Below are positions 8,896 to 17,629 of a DNA stretch of 64,000 bases, piece after piece (within the stretch, counting starts at the first letter, position 1; every line of letters starts with the position of its first letter). A program made the translations under genes and the position numbers. Below the pieces are notes generated by a model. That model searched no databases, was not told the origin of the DNA, and worked only from the letters and a program-made list of their open reading frames with translations. This DNA is from a bacterium (GTDB taxonomy: Bacteria > Sumerlaeota > Sumerlaeia > SLMS01 > JAHLLQ01). Where the stretch lies: the NCBI GenBank assembly GCA_020444065.1, contig JAHLLQ010000006.1, forward strand, positions 62,001-126,000. Reading direction: 5' to 3'.

Positions 8896-10782
8896 TTACT
8901 TCTCGAGGTTCAGGACAGCTCCCCAACGGGCCGGGATGTTGACCGTCAAGGTCGTGCCCTCGGCAGCCAGCAGGCCTCCATTCAGCAGATCGGTGAAGAC
9001 CTGGCCCCGGCCGACTGGCAGGCTGACCGCCCGGGGCTGGTCGCTATTGTTAAGGACCACCAGGATGTTTTCGCGCGGGGCGATACGGCGATAGGCATAC
9101 ACCTCTGCCTCGTCGTCCGTCAGCACCGTCTCGAAATCCCCAGTGCGCAGGGCCGGATGGTTGTTCCTTATCCGGATCATCTTGCGATAGTGACTCGCCA
9201 TGTCGTGGTCGTAGGCGACCACGTCGCCGGGCGAGAACTTCGCACCAGTCGGAAGAGTCGTCTCTCGCTGGTAGGTCAGTTCCGGCCAGACCATCGGCTT
9301 TCGACAGTCTGGATCGTTTCCGCCCCACATGCCGGCCTCGTCGCCGTAGTAAACCATCGGCGCGCCAGGATAGGTCATCTGGAAGATTACGAACAGCTTC
9401 TGGATCTGCCGATCGGCGTCGCTGGGTTTGCGCGTGTTGTAGTTGCGGTTATTCTCGGCCTTGGAGTTGTTGAAGTAGCTGCCCCAGTCGCGATAGTGCC
9501 CATGCGCACGATTCACGATGTGCGAGCCGATTCGGTTTGTGTCGTGGCTATCAAACAGATTCTGCTGTACTGAGGCCACTCCCCCGCCGAAGGCGTTCCT
9601 CAGATCGCGCAGTTTCGCGTCGAACTCCGAGGGAGTAATGCTGTGTTCCTCCTCGATGAAGAACTCCGCAGAGGTGAACGCGAAGTTGTAGTTCATCACG
9701 GCGTCGAATTCATCGCCTTGCAGATACGGTTTCACCTTTGGAATCGGATCGACAATTTCCGCCGTCAGGTAGGCCTCGGGATTGATCGCCTTGACGTGCT
9801 TGCGCCAGTCCTTCCAGAAGGCGTGATCGACGCAGAAGGCCACGTCCAGACGCCATCCATCGATTCCGTCGGAGGGATCGCCATCGCCATTCGGGTCCAT
9901 CCAGCGACTTGTCGAATCGAAGATGTACTGCTTCGGCCCATCGACGATTCCGTTCTCGTCTTCGCGTAATTCAGGCAACGTATCCACGCCGAACCAGCCC
10001 TGGTACTTGAACTCCGTCCCTGCTTCTTCGTCGCGCCAACTGTGAACGACGAACCAGTCCTTGTAGGGTGAATCCTGCTGATTTTTGACGACGTCCTGAA
10101 ACGGCCAGCTATTGTAGCCCAGGTGATTGAAGACGCCGTCGAAGATGATGCGCATGCCACGCTTGTGAACTTCATTGATGAGTTCAAGTGCCAGATTATC
10201 CGCGCTGGTCATCACCCACGTCGATGGATCTGCGGGATTCTCCGTCGCGATCAGTGCCTCGTCGCCCGCCGGATCCGGGCCGAAGATCGGCTCGACGTGG
10301 TGATAAGATTCGCCGTCGTATTTGTGCAGCGACGGAGACATGAAGATCGGGTTCAGGTAAATCGCGGTCACGCCGAGATCCTGCAGATAATCGAGCTTGT
10401 CGATGATTCCCTGCAAGTCGCCGCCGCAACGTCGACGCAGGATGTTCCACCAGATGTTCTCGCCCGTGGCCCATTCCCACGGCTGCAGTTCATACCAGTC
10501 CGATGTCCAAGGTGAGATGTCCCACGGTTTATCCGGCGCGGTCGGCCATGCGCCTGTCAGGTCTTCGAGCTTCGGATCGTTTGACGGATCGCCGTTGTTG
10601 AATCGTTCAGGGAAGACCTGATACCAGACAACATTCTTCGCCCATGACGGGACGAACTCATCTGTCGTTTCGGGTGTGAGTGCCTTCTGAGCCGGTGTCG
10701 GTGTGCTCGTGCAGGCAGTTGACAGCAACAGCAGGGCTCCGGTCGCCGCGGCGATTCCGGCCCTTGTGATAGACGATTTCAT
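8896..10782 (-). CDS. GH13 alpha-amylase family lipoprotein (neopullulanase/cyclomaltodextrinase-like)
   Basis: A 628-residue glycoside hydrolase acting on alpha-1,4 (and perhaps alpha-1,6) glucans outside the cytoplasm. The signal peptide ends in a lipobox LSTAC with Cys24, so it should be lipid-anchored. The GH13 regions are clear: region I IIFDGVFNH (Asp215, His220), region II GWRLDVAF (nucleophile Asp313), region III LTAEIV (acid/base Glu342) and region IV FDSHDTNR (Asp414). The N-terminal VVWYQVFPERFNNGD and the absence of a separate N-domain point to the maltogenic amylase/neopullulanase side of GH13. The C-terminal residues 545-628 form the usual beta-sandwich. The SD AGGAGG precedes ATG. 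It is transcribed divergently from the next gene and ends at a strong hairpin. Exact substrate unknown. Confidence 0.95.
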   Translation of the reverse strand: MKSSITRAGIAAATGALLLLSTACTSTPTPAQKALTPETTDEFVPSWAKNVVWYQVFPERFNNGDPSNDPKLEDLTGAWPTAPDKPWDISPWTSDWYELQPWEWATGENIWWNILRRRCGGDLQGIIDKLDYLQDLGVTAIYLNPIFMSPSLHKYDGESYHHVEPIFGPDPAGDEALIATENPADPSTWVMTSADNLALELINEVHKRGMRIIFDGVFNHLGYNSWPFQDVVKNQQDSPYKDWFVVHSWRDEEAGTEFKYQGWFGVDTLPELREDENGIVDGPKQYIFDSTSRWMDPNGDGDPSDGIDGWRLDVAFCVDHAFWKDWRKHVKAINPEAYLTAEIVDPIPKVKPYLQGDEFDAVMNYNFAFTSAEFFIEEEHSITPSEFDAKLRDLRNAFGGGVASVQQNLFDSHDTNRIGSHIVNRAHGHYRDWGSYFNNSKAENNRNYNTRKPSDADRQIQKLFVIFQMTYPGAPMVYYGDEAGMWGGNDPDCRKPMVWPELTYQRETTLPTGAKFSPGDVVAYDHDMASHYRKMIRIRNNHPALRTGDFETVLTDDEAEVYAYRRIAPRENILVVLNNSDQPRAVSLPVGRGQVFTDLLNGGLLAAEGTTLTVNIPARWGAVLNLEK

Positions 10783-10958
10783 GACGCTCCTCCTGTTCGT
10801 CCTTTGCCGCCGATGGCGGTCTGCAAGTCATGGGACAAGGAGAACCGTCCCGGTGTTTCCGAGGCGGGGCAATGACAGATGGAGGAAAGGCTTGTGCCCT
10901 CCTTTGCACCGGTGTAGATGATCTATGCCATTGGATACTTGGGAAGAGGAGAGGCCCG

Positions 10959-12551
10959 ATGCGAAGGGGACCGTGCATTCCCACGGCGCTGATCGTGTTG
11001 CTGCTCGCGTGCGTGGCACAGGCGGACAGTCCTGCGCCGAGCCTCTCTGACGTCACGACCACGGGATCATGTCCGGCGCTTCCGGTGCCGGCGATTCTGA
11101 CAGCGTCTGTCGCCGAATACACGCCGGAAACAACATTCACGCTCGCCCTCAATCCCGAATCCGCCGACTGGCCCTCTACACTAACCGCAGTCCATTGGGC
11201 TTCCGACTTCGGCGCGGCCGATTCGACGATGACAACTCTCGACCTCTCGATTCCTGAAACTGCACCTGAGACTGTGACGTTCACAGCCTGGGCAGAGGGC
11301 GAACCTCCGTTCGCGAACTGCACAACGTGGATGTCAGAAATGACGAGCGTGACGCTATCGAGGGTGCAGCCTCCCGCTCCCCTCCGAGTGCAATTCTTCA
11401 CTAACACCTTATACTATGGGACAACCGCAGTTGTTGAAGTGAAAGAAGGTGATCAGTCACTTCTGCTTCAGGAATCGGATCTGGTGCCGTCCGAGCTTCT
11501 GGAGATCGATATCCCGAGAGGGAATGGTGAAATCGTTGTAACATACCATGTCTCAGGAAATGCTTACGATCCTTTGCAGGTCACGATTCTGCATGGTGAT
11601 ATTCCGATCTTCGATGTGGAGCATGACAGCTTCTACGTACAGCGGAACATCCGGCTCAACTCTTCGCCCACAACGACGACGCTTCTCGTTGGCAGAATCC
11701 CAGCACGTCTGAGGCTCAGGCTCTTCGATGAAGATGCGACTGCGGGGATCAGCGGTGAGAACTTCGACCTCAGGGGCTTCTATCTGCCACCATATATCCC
11801 ATTCGATGTATGGCTGGATGTGGATTTCTCTCCCGGCTGCTATGTGATGAGCGCCTATGCCCGGGATTCCGGTGGTCCGTTCTATGACTATTCGTCCGGA
11901 GGTATTACATTCGAGGGGGAATGCGGGACATTCGGCGTCGGCGCGAGCGATCGGTGCTTCGATTATTGCTCAGGGGGCAATCAGCGTTGGCCCCTCTACA
12001 TAACTTATGATGAGTGCCTCTTTGGGGAGGATGCTGTCGATATCTGTCCCGGCAGTAACTACGGCGACTTCGAACTCGATTGCTCGCACTACAGTCATTG
12101 TCGTCCGCCAACACCGACCGCCACACCCAGTCCGACGCCTACGCCCAGTTGCGTGGCGGAACCTGTTCCGGCCGTCTTGGAATCCTCTGTCGGCGCAATT
12201 CCCGAGGCAACGACGTTTACTTTGACTCTTCGGCCGGAAGCGGATGATTGGCCCTCAACCATCACCGTGGTTCAGTGGTACACAGACTACGGATACCTCG
12301 ATACAACAACAACGCCGACGCTCGATGTCGCGGTTACTCCTCCCGTCCCTCCGAGCATGAAGTTCCTCGGCAAGGCAGTGGGCGAACCGCAGTATCCCTA
12401 TTGCGACGTATGGGAAAGCGAAACGGCGAGCCTGATCTTGTTGGCCGCCACGCCGACGCCATCCCCCACGCCTCCATCACCGTCTGGATGGTTGATGGGT
12501 GCCGCGCCGACGGCATCCGAGCCGAACGCGATCAGCATGAGATTGAAGTGA
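10959..12551 (+). CDS. secreted protein with a duplicated domain and Thr-Pro linkers
   Basis: The start at 10959 (MRRGPCIPTALIVLLL) has SD AGGAGAGG and gives a 530-residue protein with a signal peptide cut near AQADS. Two copies of the same domain flank the middle: one near residues 25-115, the other near 395-490. They share PVPA(I/V)L, TTFTL, DWPST(L/I)T and WxSEx(T/A)S. Between them lies a beta-rich segment (about 120-370) with many Cys, then the linker PTPTATPSPTPTPS; a second TPSPTPPSPS linker precedes the last 25 residues. No catalytic motif is seen. The domain is unknown to me. Convergent with the beta-helix gene, 20 bp apart, without a clear terminator. Confidence 0.78.
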   Translation: MRRGPCIPTALIVLLLACVAQADSPAPSLSDVTTTGSCPALPVPAILTASVAEYTPETTFTLALNPESADWPSTLTAVHWASDFGAADSTMTTLDLSIPETAPETVTFTAWAEGEPPFANCTTWMSEMTSVTLSRVQPPAPLRVQFFTNTLYYGTTAVVEVKEGDQSLLLQESDLVPSELLEIDIPRGNGEIVVTYHVSGNAYDPLQVTILHGDIPIFDVEHDSFYVQRNIRLNSSPTTTTLLVGRIPARLRLRLFDEDATAGISGENFDLRGFYLPPYIPFDVWLDVDFSPGCYVMSAYARDSGGPFYDYSSGGITFEGECGTFGVGASDRCFDYCSGGNQRWPLYITYDECLFGEDAVDICPGSNYGDFELDCSHYSHCRPPTPTATPSPTPTPSCVAEPVPAVLESSVGAIPEATTFTLTLRPEADDWPSTITVVQWYTDYGYLDTTTTPTLDVAVTPPVPPSMKFLGKAVGEPQYPYCDVWESETASLILLAATPTPSPTPPSPSGWLMGAAPTASEPNAISMRLK

Positions 12552-12571
12552 AGAACTGACTGGGTTGGCGG

Positions 12572-13822
12572 CTACTCTTTGTTCGCGCGCGCGACGAGGC
12601 CGCTGCCTTCTTCGATGGACCAATTGCCCTTCGAGTTGCCGCTCAATTGGCACTGCTCGATCGAGCCTTCGGCCGACTGGCGGGCGCGCACGCCGTAGGT
12701 TCCGTTGTCTGCGATGCGGCACCCGCGCAGGTGCGGTTCGCCGGAGGTCTTGATGTAAACGCCTTCGCGTTCGTTGTTGGAGATCGTGCAGCGCTCGAAG
12801 CTGCCGCGGCCTTGCTTCGTGATGTTGAGTCCACGGCACGAGTTCGCCAGTTGCGTCTCGCGCACGACGGGTCGCGCGCCACCGGTCACGCCGATGGCGG
12901 CCTTGCCCATGCCGGTTACTCGGCAGCGTTCCACAATACCGCCGGCTTCGCGCCAGAAGTAGAACCCGGCCTCGGGCGAATCATGGATCGAGCATTCCAG
13001 GAACGATGGATTCGTCGGACCTTCGACGACCACTGCGGAGAGCGTGTCGCTGGAGAAATCGCAATTCTCGAACGTCGACTTGCCACTCTTCACATGACAG
13101 GCGAATCCCGGCATGCCCTCGGCGCGCCCGACTTGACGAATCGTGATGCCATAGACAGCCGCGTAGTGGGCGGTGCATTCCAAGGTAGCTTCTGCCGTGC
13201 TGGTCAGAATAATGCGGTGCTCGGGGCCTTCGCCGACGATCTCGATGTTCCGGCCGATCTCGACGGGGCCCTGGTAGTTCCCCGGCCGAACAATGATTCG
13301 GGTTCCATCCATGACGGCGCGGACGGCATCCGCCAGTTGGCGGTACTGACCCTCACCCATTTCAGCCACTACGACCGTCCGCAGCGGGTCCATCCCCGGC
13401 TGCCATTCGGTCGCCGTGGGGATGCGATCGTTTCGGCTTTGGAATCGATCGCGATCGCCCTCGCGGAGCGTCTCGATGTCCTCCGGCGGCGGGAGCGACG
13501 GGATCATGTCCTCGCCGCTGGGCAGCGCCATGCCGAGAGCCTCGGCCCAGGTCGTCGCGACACCGCGGGCGGTGTTCTCCGGCAGGCCAAAACGAGTCAG
13601 GTCGCCGATGGCTAACTCCAATACCGAGAGGGTGTCGAAATCCGCGTCCGAGCCCGTCAACCGGTCGCAGGCGCCGCTCTGGACAGCCAGCGAGAGCAGC
13701 TCCGCCGTGGGGGCTTCGACGCCAACGTCCAGCAGCGCCTGGCGGCATTGATCGGCATCGTGGACCACGCTCGATCCGTGGAGGTCGACGAGGCGGGCCA
13801 GCGTATCGGAGGAGGAACTCAT
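12572..13822 (-). CDS. right-handed parallel beta-helix protein with N-terminal helical domain
   Basis: A 416-residue protein without signal peptide. Residues 1-100 are helical (RLVDLHGSSVV, ending ARGVATTWAEALGM) and resemble, from memory, a small N-terminal module found in front of varied signalling and beta-helix domains in bacteria. Residues 150-416 form a beta-helix: the entry ADAVRAVMDGTRIIVRPG is the pectate-lyase/NosD-type start, followed by about nine turns with recurring xFExCxI/VxGNxxxGV patterns (for example FERCTISNNEREGVY). Lack of a signal peptide argues against a secreted polysaccharide lyase; a cytoplasmic scaffold is as likely. No Shine-Dalgarno is evident before the ATG. 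Confidence 0.85.
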   Translation of the reverse strand: MSSSSDTLARLVDLHGSSVVHDADQCRQALLDVGVEAPTAELLSLAVQSGACDRLTGSDADFDTLSVLELAIGDLTRFGLPENTARGVATTWAEALGMALPSGEDMIPSLPPPEDIETLREGDRDRFQSRNDRIPTATEWQPGMDPLRTVVVAEMGEGQYRQLADAVRAVMDGTRIIVRPGNYQGPVEIGRNIEIVGEGPEHRIILTSTAEATLECTAHYAAVYGITIRQVGRAEGMPGFACHVKSGKSTFENCDFSSDTLSAVVVEGPTNPSFLECSIHDSPEAGFYFWREAGGIVERCRVTGMGKAAIGVTGGARPVVRETQLANSCRGLNITKQGRGSFERCTISNNEREGVYIKTSGEPHLRGCRIADNGTYGVRARQSAEGSIEQCQLSGNSKGNWSIEEGSGLVARANKE

Positions 13823-13893
13823 GATCGGATTCCGGGCAGAGGGTAAGTTAGCCCAGCCCTATCCGATCGACCCTGGGGGCACAAGCGGCAAAA

Positions 13894-14532
13894 CTAGAGG
13901 GTGAACCCGCCGGGGTTGCGCTGGGTGCGGATCACGTCGCCGTTGCTGATCGTGCCATTCGTCGGATCGTATACGCCGTTGATGATCTCCGTGGGGCCGA
14001 CGCGGTCCGGCGCCATGTCCTTTCGGTCCTGGTCCGGGCCATTTGCGAACATGACCCACGCGCCATAGGCGTCCGAACGGACCTGCATCGGCGCCATCAA
14101 GTCAACATCGGCAGCAGCGGCCAACCTGTGGGTGTAGTCCCAATTCTGGTAGTAGATGTAGGACTGCTCCGGTGAAGGCTGCAGCCCTGGATCGGCGAAC
14201 ACATCGACGAAGATGGTCGTGACGTAGGACACGGGCGTGGTCACCGCTGCGGGCAGGAAGTTGTGCGCGTACATGTTGTGCATGTAGGTCGGCATGGGAT
14301 AGCGAATCGAGAAGTCCGATGCCATTACCGCCGCCGGCAGAGGCGGCATGTTGTAGTCGACCGTGTAGGCCTCCACGGCCGTCGCCATCGCACGCATGTC
14401 CGACATGGTGCGCGAGACCTTCGAGCGCGTTTGTGCTTCGAGGAAATTGGGAACAGCGATCGCCGCCAAGATAGCGATGATGGCCACGACGATGAGAAGT
14501 TCGATGAGAGTGAATGCCCGCGTATTCCGCAT
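13894..14532 (-). CDS. type II/IV pseudopilin-like protein
   Basis: The start is taken at 14532 (MRNTRAFTLIELL), giving 212 residues; a GGAGGG lies 13 nt upstream. The class III signal is the short basic leader MRNTRA followed by FTLIELLIVVAIIAILAAI, processed by prepilin peptidase before Phe with Glu at +5. The helix continues into PNFLEAQTRSKVSR, which is characteristic of pseudopilin-like proteins in Sumerlaeota, Hydrogenedentes and similar phyla. The C-terminal globular part is short and Tyr/Pro/Asp rich, as in surface-exposed GspG/GspH-like proteins with no other secretion genes nearby. It may be an orphan minor pilin or a surface protein using this export route. Confidence 0.88.
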   Translation of the reverse strand: MRNTRAFTLIELLIVVAIIAILAAIAVPNFLEAQTRSKVSRTMSDMRAMATAVEAYTVDYNMPPLPAAVMASDFSIRYPMPTYMHNMYAHNFLPAAVTTPVSYVTTIFVDVFADPGLQPSPEQSYIYYQNWDYTHRLAAAADVDLMAPMQVRSDAYGAWVMFANGPDQDRKDMAPDRVGPTEIINGVYDPTNGTISNGDVIRTQRNPGGFTL

Positions 14533-14642
14533 CCGAAATAAGGTGCCCTCCAAGTGTGATGGAGGAGCATAGAAACAAGTTCGGGACCATCACGGTTTGG
14601 GGATGGAGCGCGGGATCCTATAGCATTTGTCGGCGAGAGGGA

Positions 14643-16043
14643 TCAGTCAGCCTCCGGAGCCTTCGTCGGCAGGCTGAAGGTGAACGTCGAACCGACGGCG
14701 ATTTCGCTTTCGACCCAGATGTGGCCGCCGTGGGCTTCGACGATGCGTTTGCAGATGGCGAGGCCAAGGCCGGTGCTTTTCTCCCCTGCCGTCGGCTTCA
14801 CGCTGCAGCGCCCGAAGTCCATGAACAGCTTCGGCAGTTCCTGCTCGGGGATGCCCTGGCCCTGGTCGGCCACACTGATCTCGATCGTCTCGGGCTCCGC
14901 ACCCATGCGCGCGCTGACGGTTACCTGGGTGCCGGGGAAGGAGAACTTCAGCGCGTTCGTCACGAGATTCCCAAGCACCTGCCCGACCCGGTGTCCGTCA
15001 AACCAGGCCGTCCCAAGATCGTCGGGCACATCCAGGATCACGTCGATCGTCTTTGCCTGACCGAGAATTGCGGAGGAATCGTGGAACTCCTGCAAGTACG
15101 GCACGACCTCGATCGTTTCGGGTTCCAGGACAAGCCGGCCGGCTTCGATGGCGCTGATGTCGAGCAGATCGTTTACGAGATTAATCATCGTCTCGCAGGC
15201 TCGATCCATGGACTTCATGATCTGCCCCTGCTCCGCGGGCAGTTCGCCCAAAGCGCCCATCAGGTGCAGCCCGACGTAGCCTTTGATGATGTTGAGGGGA
15301 TTGCGCAGGTCATGGACGATCACGCCGAGGAACTTGTTCTTCAGTTCATTCAGGTCGACGAGCTGTTGGTAGAGTCGGCTCTTCTCGACGATCATGGAGA
15401 GCTGTCCGGCGATCTGGCGGAAGATCTCAACGTGGACGTCGCGGTACGTGTTCGGCTGCATACTGCTGAAGAACATGAAGCCGATCGGCCGCCCCATGGC
15501 GATCAGCGGGCATGTCAGGCTGGAGCGCATGCCTTCCTTCACCACTAACTCGGTCGAACGCGATGTTGGATGCTCGGCCAGGTAGGCCTCGAGGTCATTC
15601 AGGATGCGCGGCTGGCCGGTTTCCATGATAGTCTGGAGGCTGCTGCCTTCCATCGGTGCGGTGAAGCCCTTGGTCAGGAAAACATCCTTGGCCCGAGTGC
15701 GGGCCCAGTGGGCCTGAACGGCGCGACCTTCGTCCTGGAGAAGCGAGAAGCCGATGCGATCATACGGAATCACCGGATCGAAGGACTCGTAGACGTGCGA
15801 GAGCACTTCGTCTAGGAGGAGACCCTTATTGATCTGCTCGGTGATCTCACTCAGATTCCTGATCTGTTGAAACTTGTTGTCGAGAGTCTTCCCCAGGTTG
15901 GCCAAGGCTTCGCCCAGACGTCCCACCTCGTCGGGATCGCCGATGGGGAGTTCGGACTGAAACTGCCCCTGGATCATCCGCTGGGCAGCGTCGGAGTAGG
16001 TCGGTATTCTGGGGTCGACGGAATGCGCGTCGCGATCAGTCAT
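14643..16043 (-). CDS. GAF-domain sensor histidine kinase without membrane span
   Basis: The start at 16043 (MTDRDAHSVD) has a strong SD, GGTGGAGG, and gives 466 residues. A HAMP-like stretch (about 10-55, with DPDEVGRLGEALANL) is followed by a GAF domain (about 70-215), HisKA with His244 in VIVHDLRNPLN, and HATPase with NLVTNALKFS, DQGQGIPE and STGLGLAICKRI. A HAMP-like helix without a preceding membrane span is unusual; it may serve as a coiled-coil relay. No response regulator is adjacent. The pseudopilin gene lies 110 bp downstream on the same strand, so the two may be co-regulated. Ligand unknown. Confidence 0.93.
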   Translation of the reverse strand: MTDRDAHSVDPRIPTYSDAAQRMIQGQFQSELPIGDPDEVGRLGEALANLGKTLDNKFQQIRNLSEITEQINKGLLLDEVLSHVYESFDPVIPYDRIGFSLLQDEGRAVQAHWARTRAKDVFLTKGFTAPMEGSSLQTIMETGQPRILNDLEAYLAEHPTSRSTELVVKEGMRSSLTCPLIAMGRPIGFMFFSSMQPNTYRDVHVEIFRQIAGQLSMIVEKSRLYQQLVDLNELKNKFLGVIVHDLRNPLNIIKGYVGLHLMGALGELPAEQGQIMKSMDRACETMINLVNDLLDISAIEAGRLVLEPETIEVVPYLQEFHDSSAILGQAKTIDVILDVPDDLGTAWFDGHRVGQVLGNLVTNALKFSFPGTQVTVSARMGAEPETIEISVADQGQGIPEQELPKLFMDFGRCSVKPTAGEKSTGLGLAICKRIVEAHGGHIWVESEIAVGSTFTFSLPTKAPEAD

Positions 16044-16219
16044 TGGTGGCCTCCACCCCTTTGATGTCAGTATGCGTTTACTGCTGCTTCCCTCCTGTCC
16101 GCAACCCTGTTCCAGACTTGTCATGCCTTTCGGGGCATAAATTGGTTGCTACTGCTGCCCGGCAGTCAATAAACGATACTCACAATGACAAATTCTTCAG
16201 AGCGCGCGAGGTGGTGCCA

Positions 16220-17626
16220 ATGTCACCAACTGCCTTGTATGTGGTGTCCGTCTTATTCGGGATGCTGTTTCTTCCTGTGGGGCGCGAATCCGCAGTCGAA
16301 ATGACTCCAATGGGAGGCCTGACGGCTGCCGAGTCGGATGTCGCGGTGGACGATATTGCCGGTCACATTGTAGTCTGGAGGAACAGCTCTTCTGACCAGA
16401 TTCGCGGACGATTCTTCAGCGACTCGGAGGGACTCTCCGAGTTCGAAGTCGCCTCCATGGCCAGCGGGAACACCTGCGGGAGCCCGGCGATCGCGCTTTC
16501 GACGAGTGGAACGTTTGTCGTCGTGTGGGAGCAGTCCACTTCGGGCGCCACGAAAGACATCTATGCACAACGCATGAGTTCGACTGGTACCAAGATCGGC
16601 ACACCGATTCTGGTACCCACCGTGGGACAGTCGACACGCAACCAGGTCAGCCCGAAGGTCGCCGCTCGAGAGAATGGCGATTTCTTTGTGGCGTGGACCG
16701 ACGAGTTTTCTGTAACCGACTTCGACGTGCGGGCTCGTTTCTTTCAGTTCTCCGATGGAACCCCCCTGACGACTGATTTCGGAGTGGTCACCACATCAAA
16801 CCTGGAGGATAGCCCCGCGATCGCCGTCGTCCCAGAGGACACGGGGAACGGTTCGGGCGACCTGACTTTTGCGATTGCCTATCGAATAGTCCAGCCTGAT
16901 GGCCGTTCCGATATCTTTTGTTCACGCTATGATGGGGATGGGGCGGCAATCGGCGGCCCATTCCTGGTGAACACTGCAATTGTCTCGACGAATCGAATGC
17001 AAACACCTGACGTCTCGCTCGGATGGATTGCTGGTGTGTCCAGACTTCATTTTGTGTGGCGAAATGAGTTCGATTCAAAATGCTATTTCAAGCGATTCGA
17101 CTCATCTGCTTCTGCTATCGATCTCACGGACGTAGTGGTTCAGTCTTCATACAGCTCGTCCAATCCCATGATCGCAGCGGGTTGGGGAGGATACTTTGGT
17201 GTGTCAATCAATGACGGCGGGCTCGATGGCAGGCTCTGGACTTATGACGCCACGGGAAGTCTCCGGTTCAGTTTCATCCTCCCCCTCTATGCCGGCGAAC
17301 GATATGTCGGGAATCGAGCCATCGCCGTATCGCGTAGCGGACGCTTCATTGCCGCCGCTGCGGACGTCCAACCTTACATGGCGACGATGGATGGAAAGCA
17401 CTATCGCCAGAGCCTCTTCAACCTGGTCGATGCAGAGTCAGATTTTGACGGGGATGGGGTGAGCAACTGGCGTGAGGGAATGTCTGGTACTAGAATCACG
17501 ACCCCTGCCGATTTTCCCCTCGAATACGACTACAATCGCGATGGCCTTTCGACTACAGAGGACGCAGAGTATCTCTATAACTTCTCGACCGGCAGGGAGA
17601 ACACGATCCCTGCGGAGGTGAACTGA
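16220..17626 (+). CDS. secreted beta-propeller-like protein with Ca-binding/dockerin-like tail (copy 1)
   Basis: The ATG at 16220 follows GAGGTGG and gives 468 residues with a signal peptide (about 1-24). The body is a series of repeats built around FVVVW/FFVAW/FAIAY strands followed by R-x-F/Y-x-x-x-G turns, suggesting a five- to seven-bladed propeller. The C-terminus carries DFDGDGVSNWREG and DYNRDGLSTTEDAEYLYN, both EF-hand/dockerin-type calcium loops. The next gene is a clear paralogue (shared NGDF(F/Y)VAWT and FSDGTPxT). Secreted, function unknown; the tail could mediate attachment to a partner or to the surface. Confidence 0.82.
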   Translation: MSPTALYVVSVLFGMLFLPVGRESAVEMTPMGGLTAAESDVAVDDIAGHIVVWRNSSSDQIRGRFFSDSEGLSEFEVASMASGNTCGSPAIALSTSGTFVVVWEQSTSGATKDIYAQRMSSTGTKIGTPILVPTVGQSTRNQVSPKVAARENGDFFVAWTDEFSVTDFDVRARFFQFSDGTPLTTDFGVVTTSNLEDSPAIAVVPEDTGNGSGDLTFAIAYRIVQPDGRSDIFCSRYDGDGAAIGGPFLVNTAIVSTNRMQTPDVSLGWIAGVSRLHFVWRNEFDSKCYFKRFDSSASAIDLTDVVVQSSYSSSNPMIAAGWGGYFGVSINDGGLDGRLWTYDATGSLRFSFILPLYAGERYVGNRAIAVSRSGRFIAAAADVQPYMATMDGKHYRQSLFNLVDAESDFDGDGVSNWREGMSGTRITTPADFPLEYDYNRDGLSTTEDAEYLYNFSTGRENTIPAEVN

Positions 17627-17629
17627 GCC

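Noticed and set aside
16123-16158. Small inverted repeats ATGCC...GGCAT and CTGCC...GGCAG in the divergent region before 16220
   Set aside because: Five-base stems are expected by chance; no operator family recognised.
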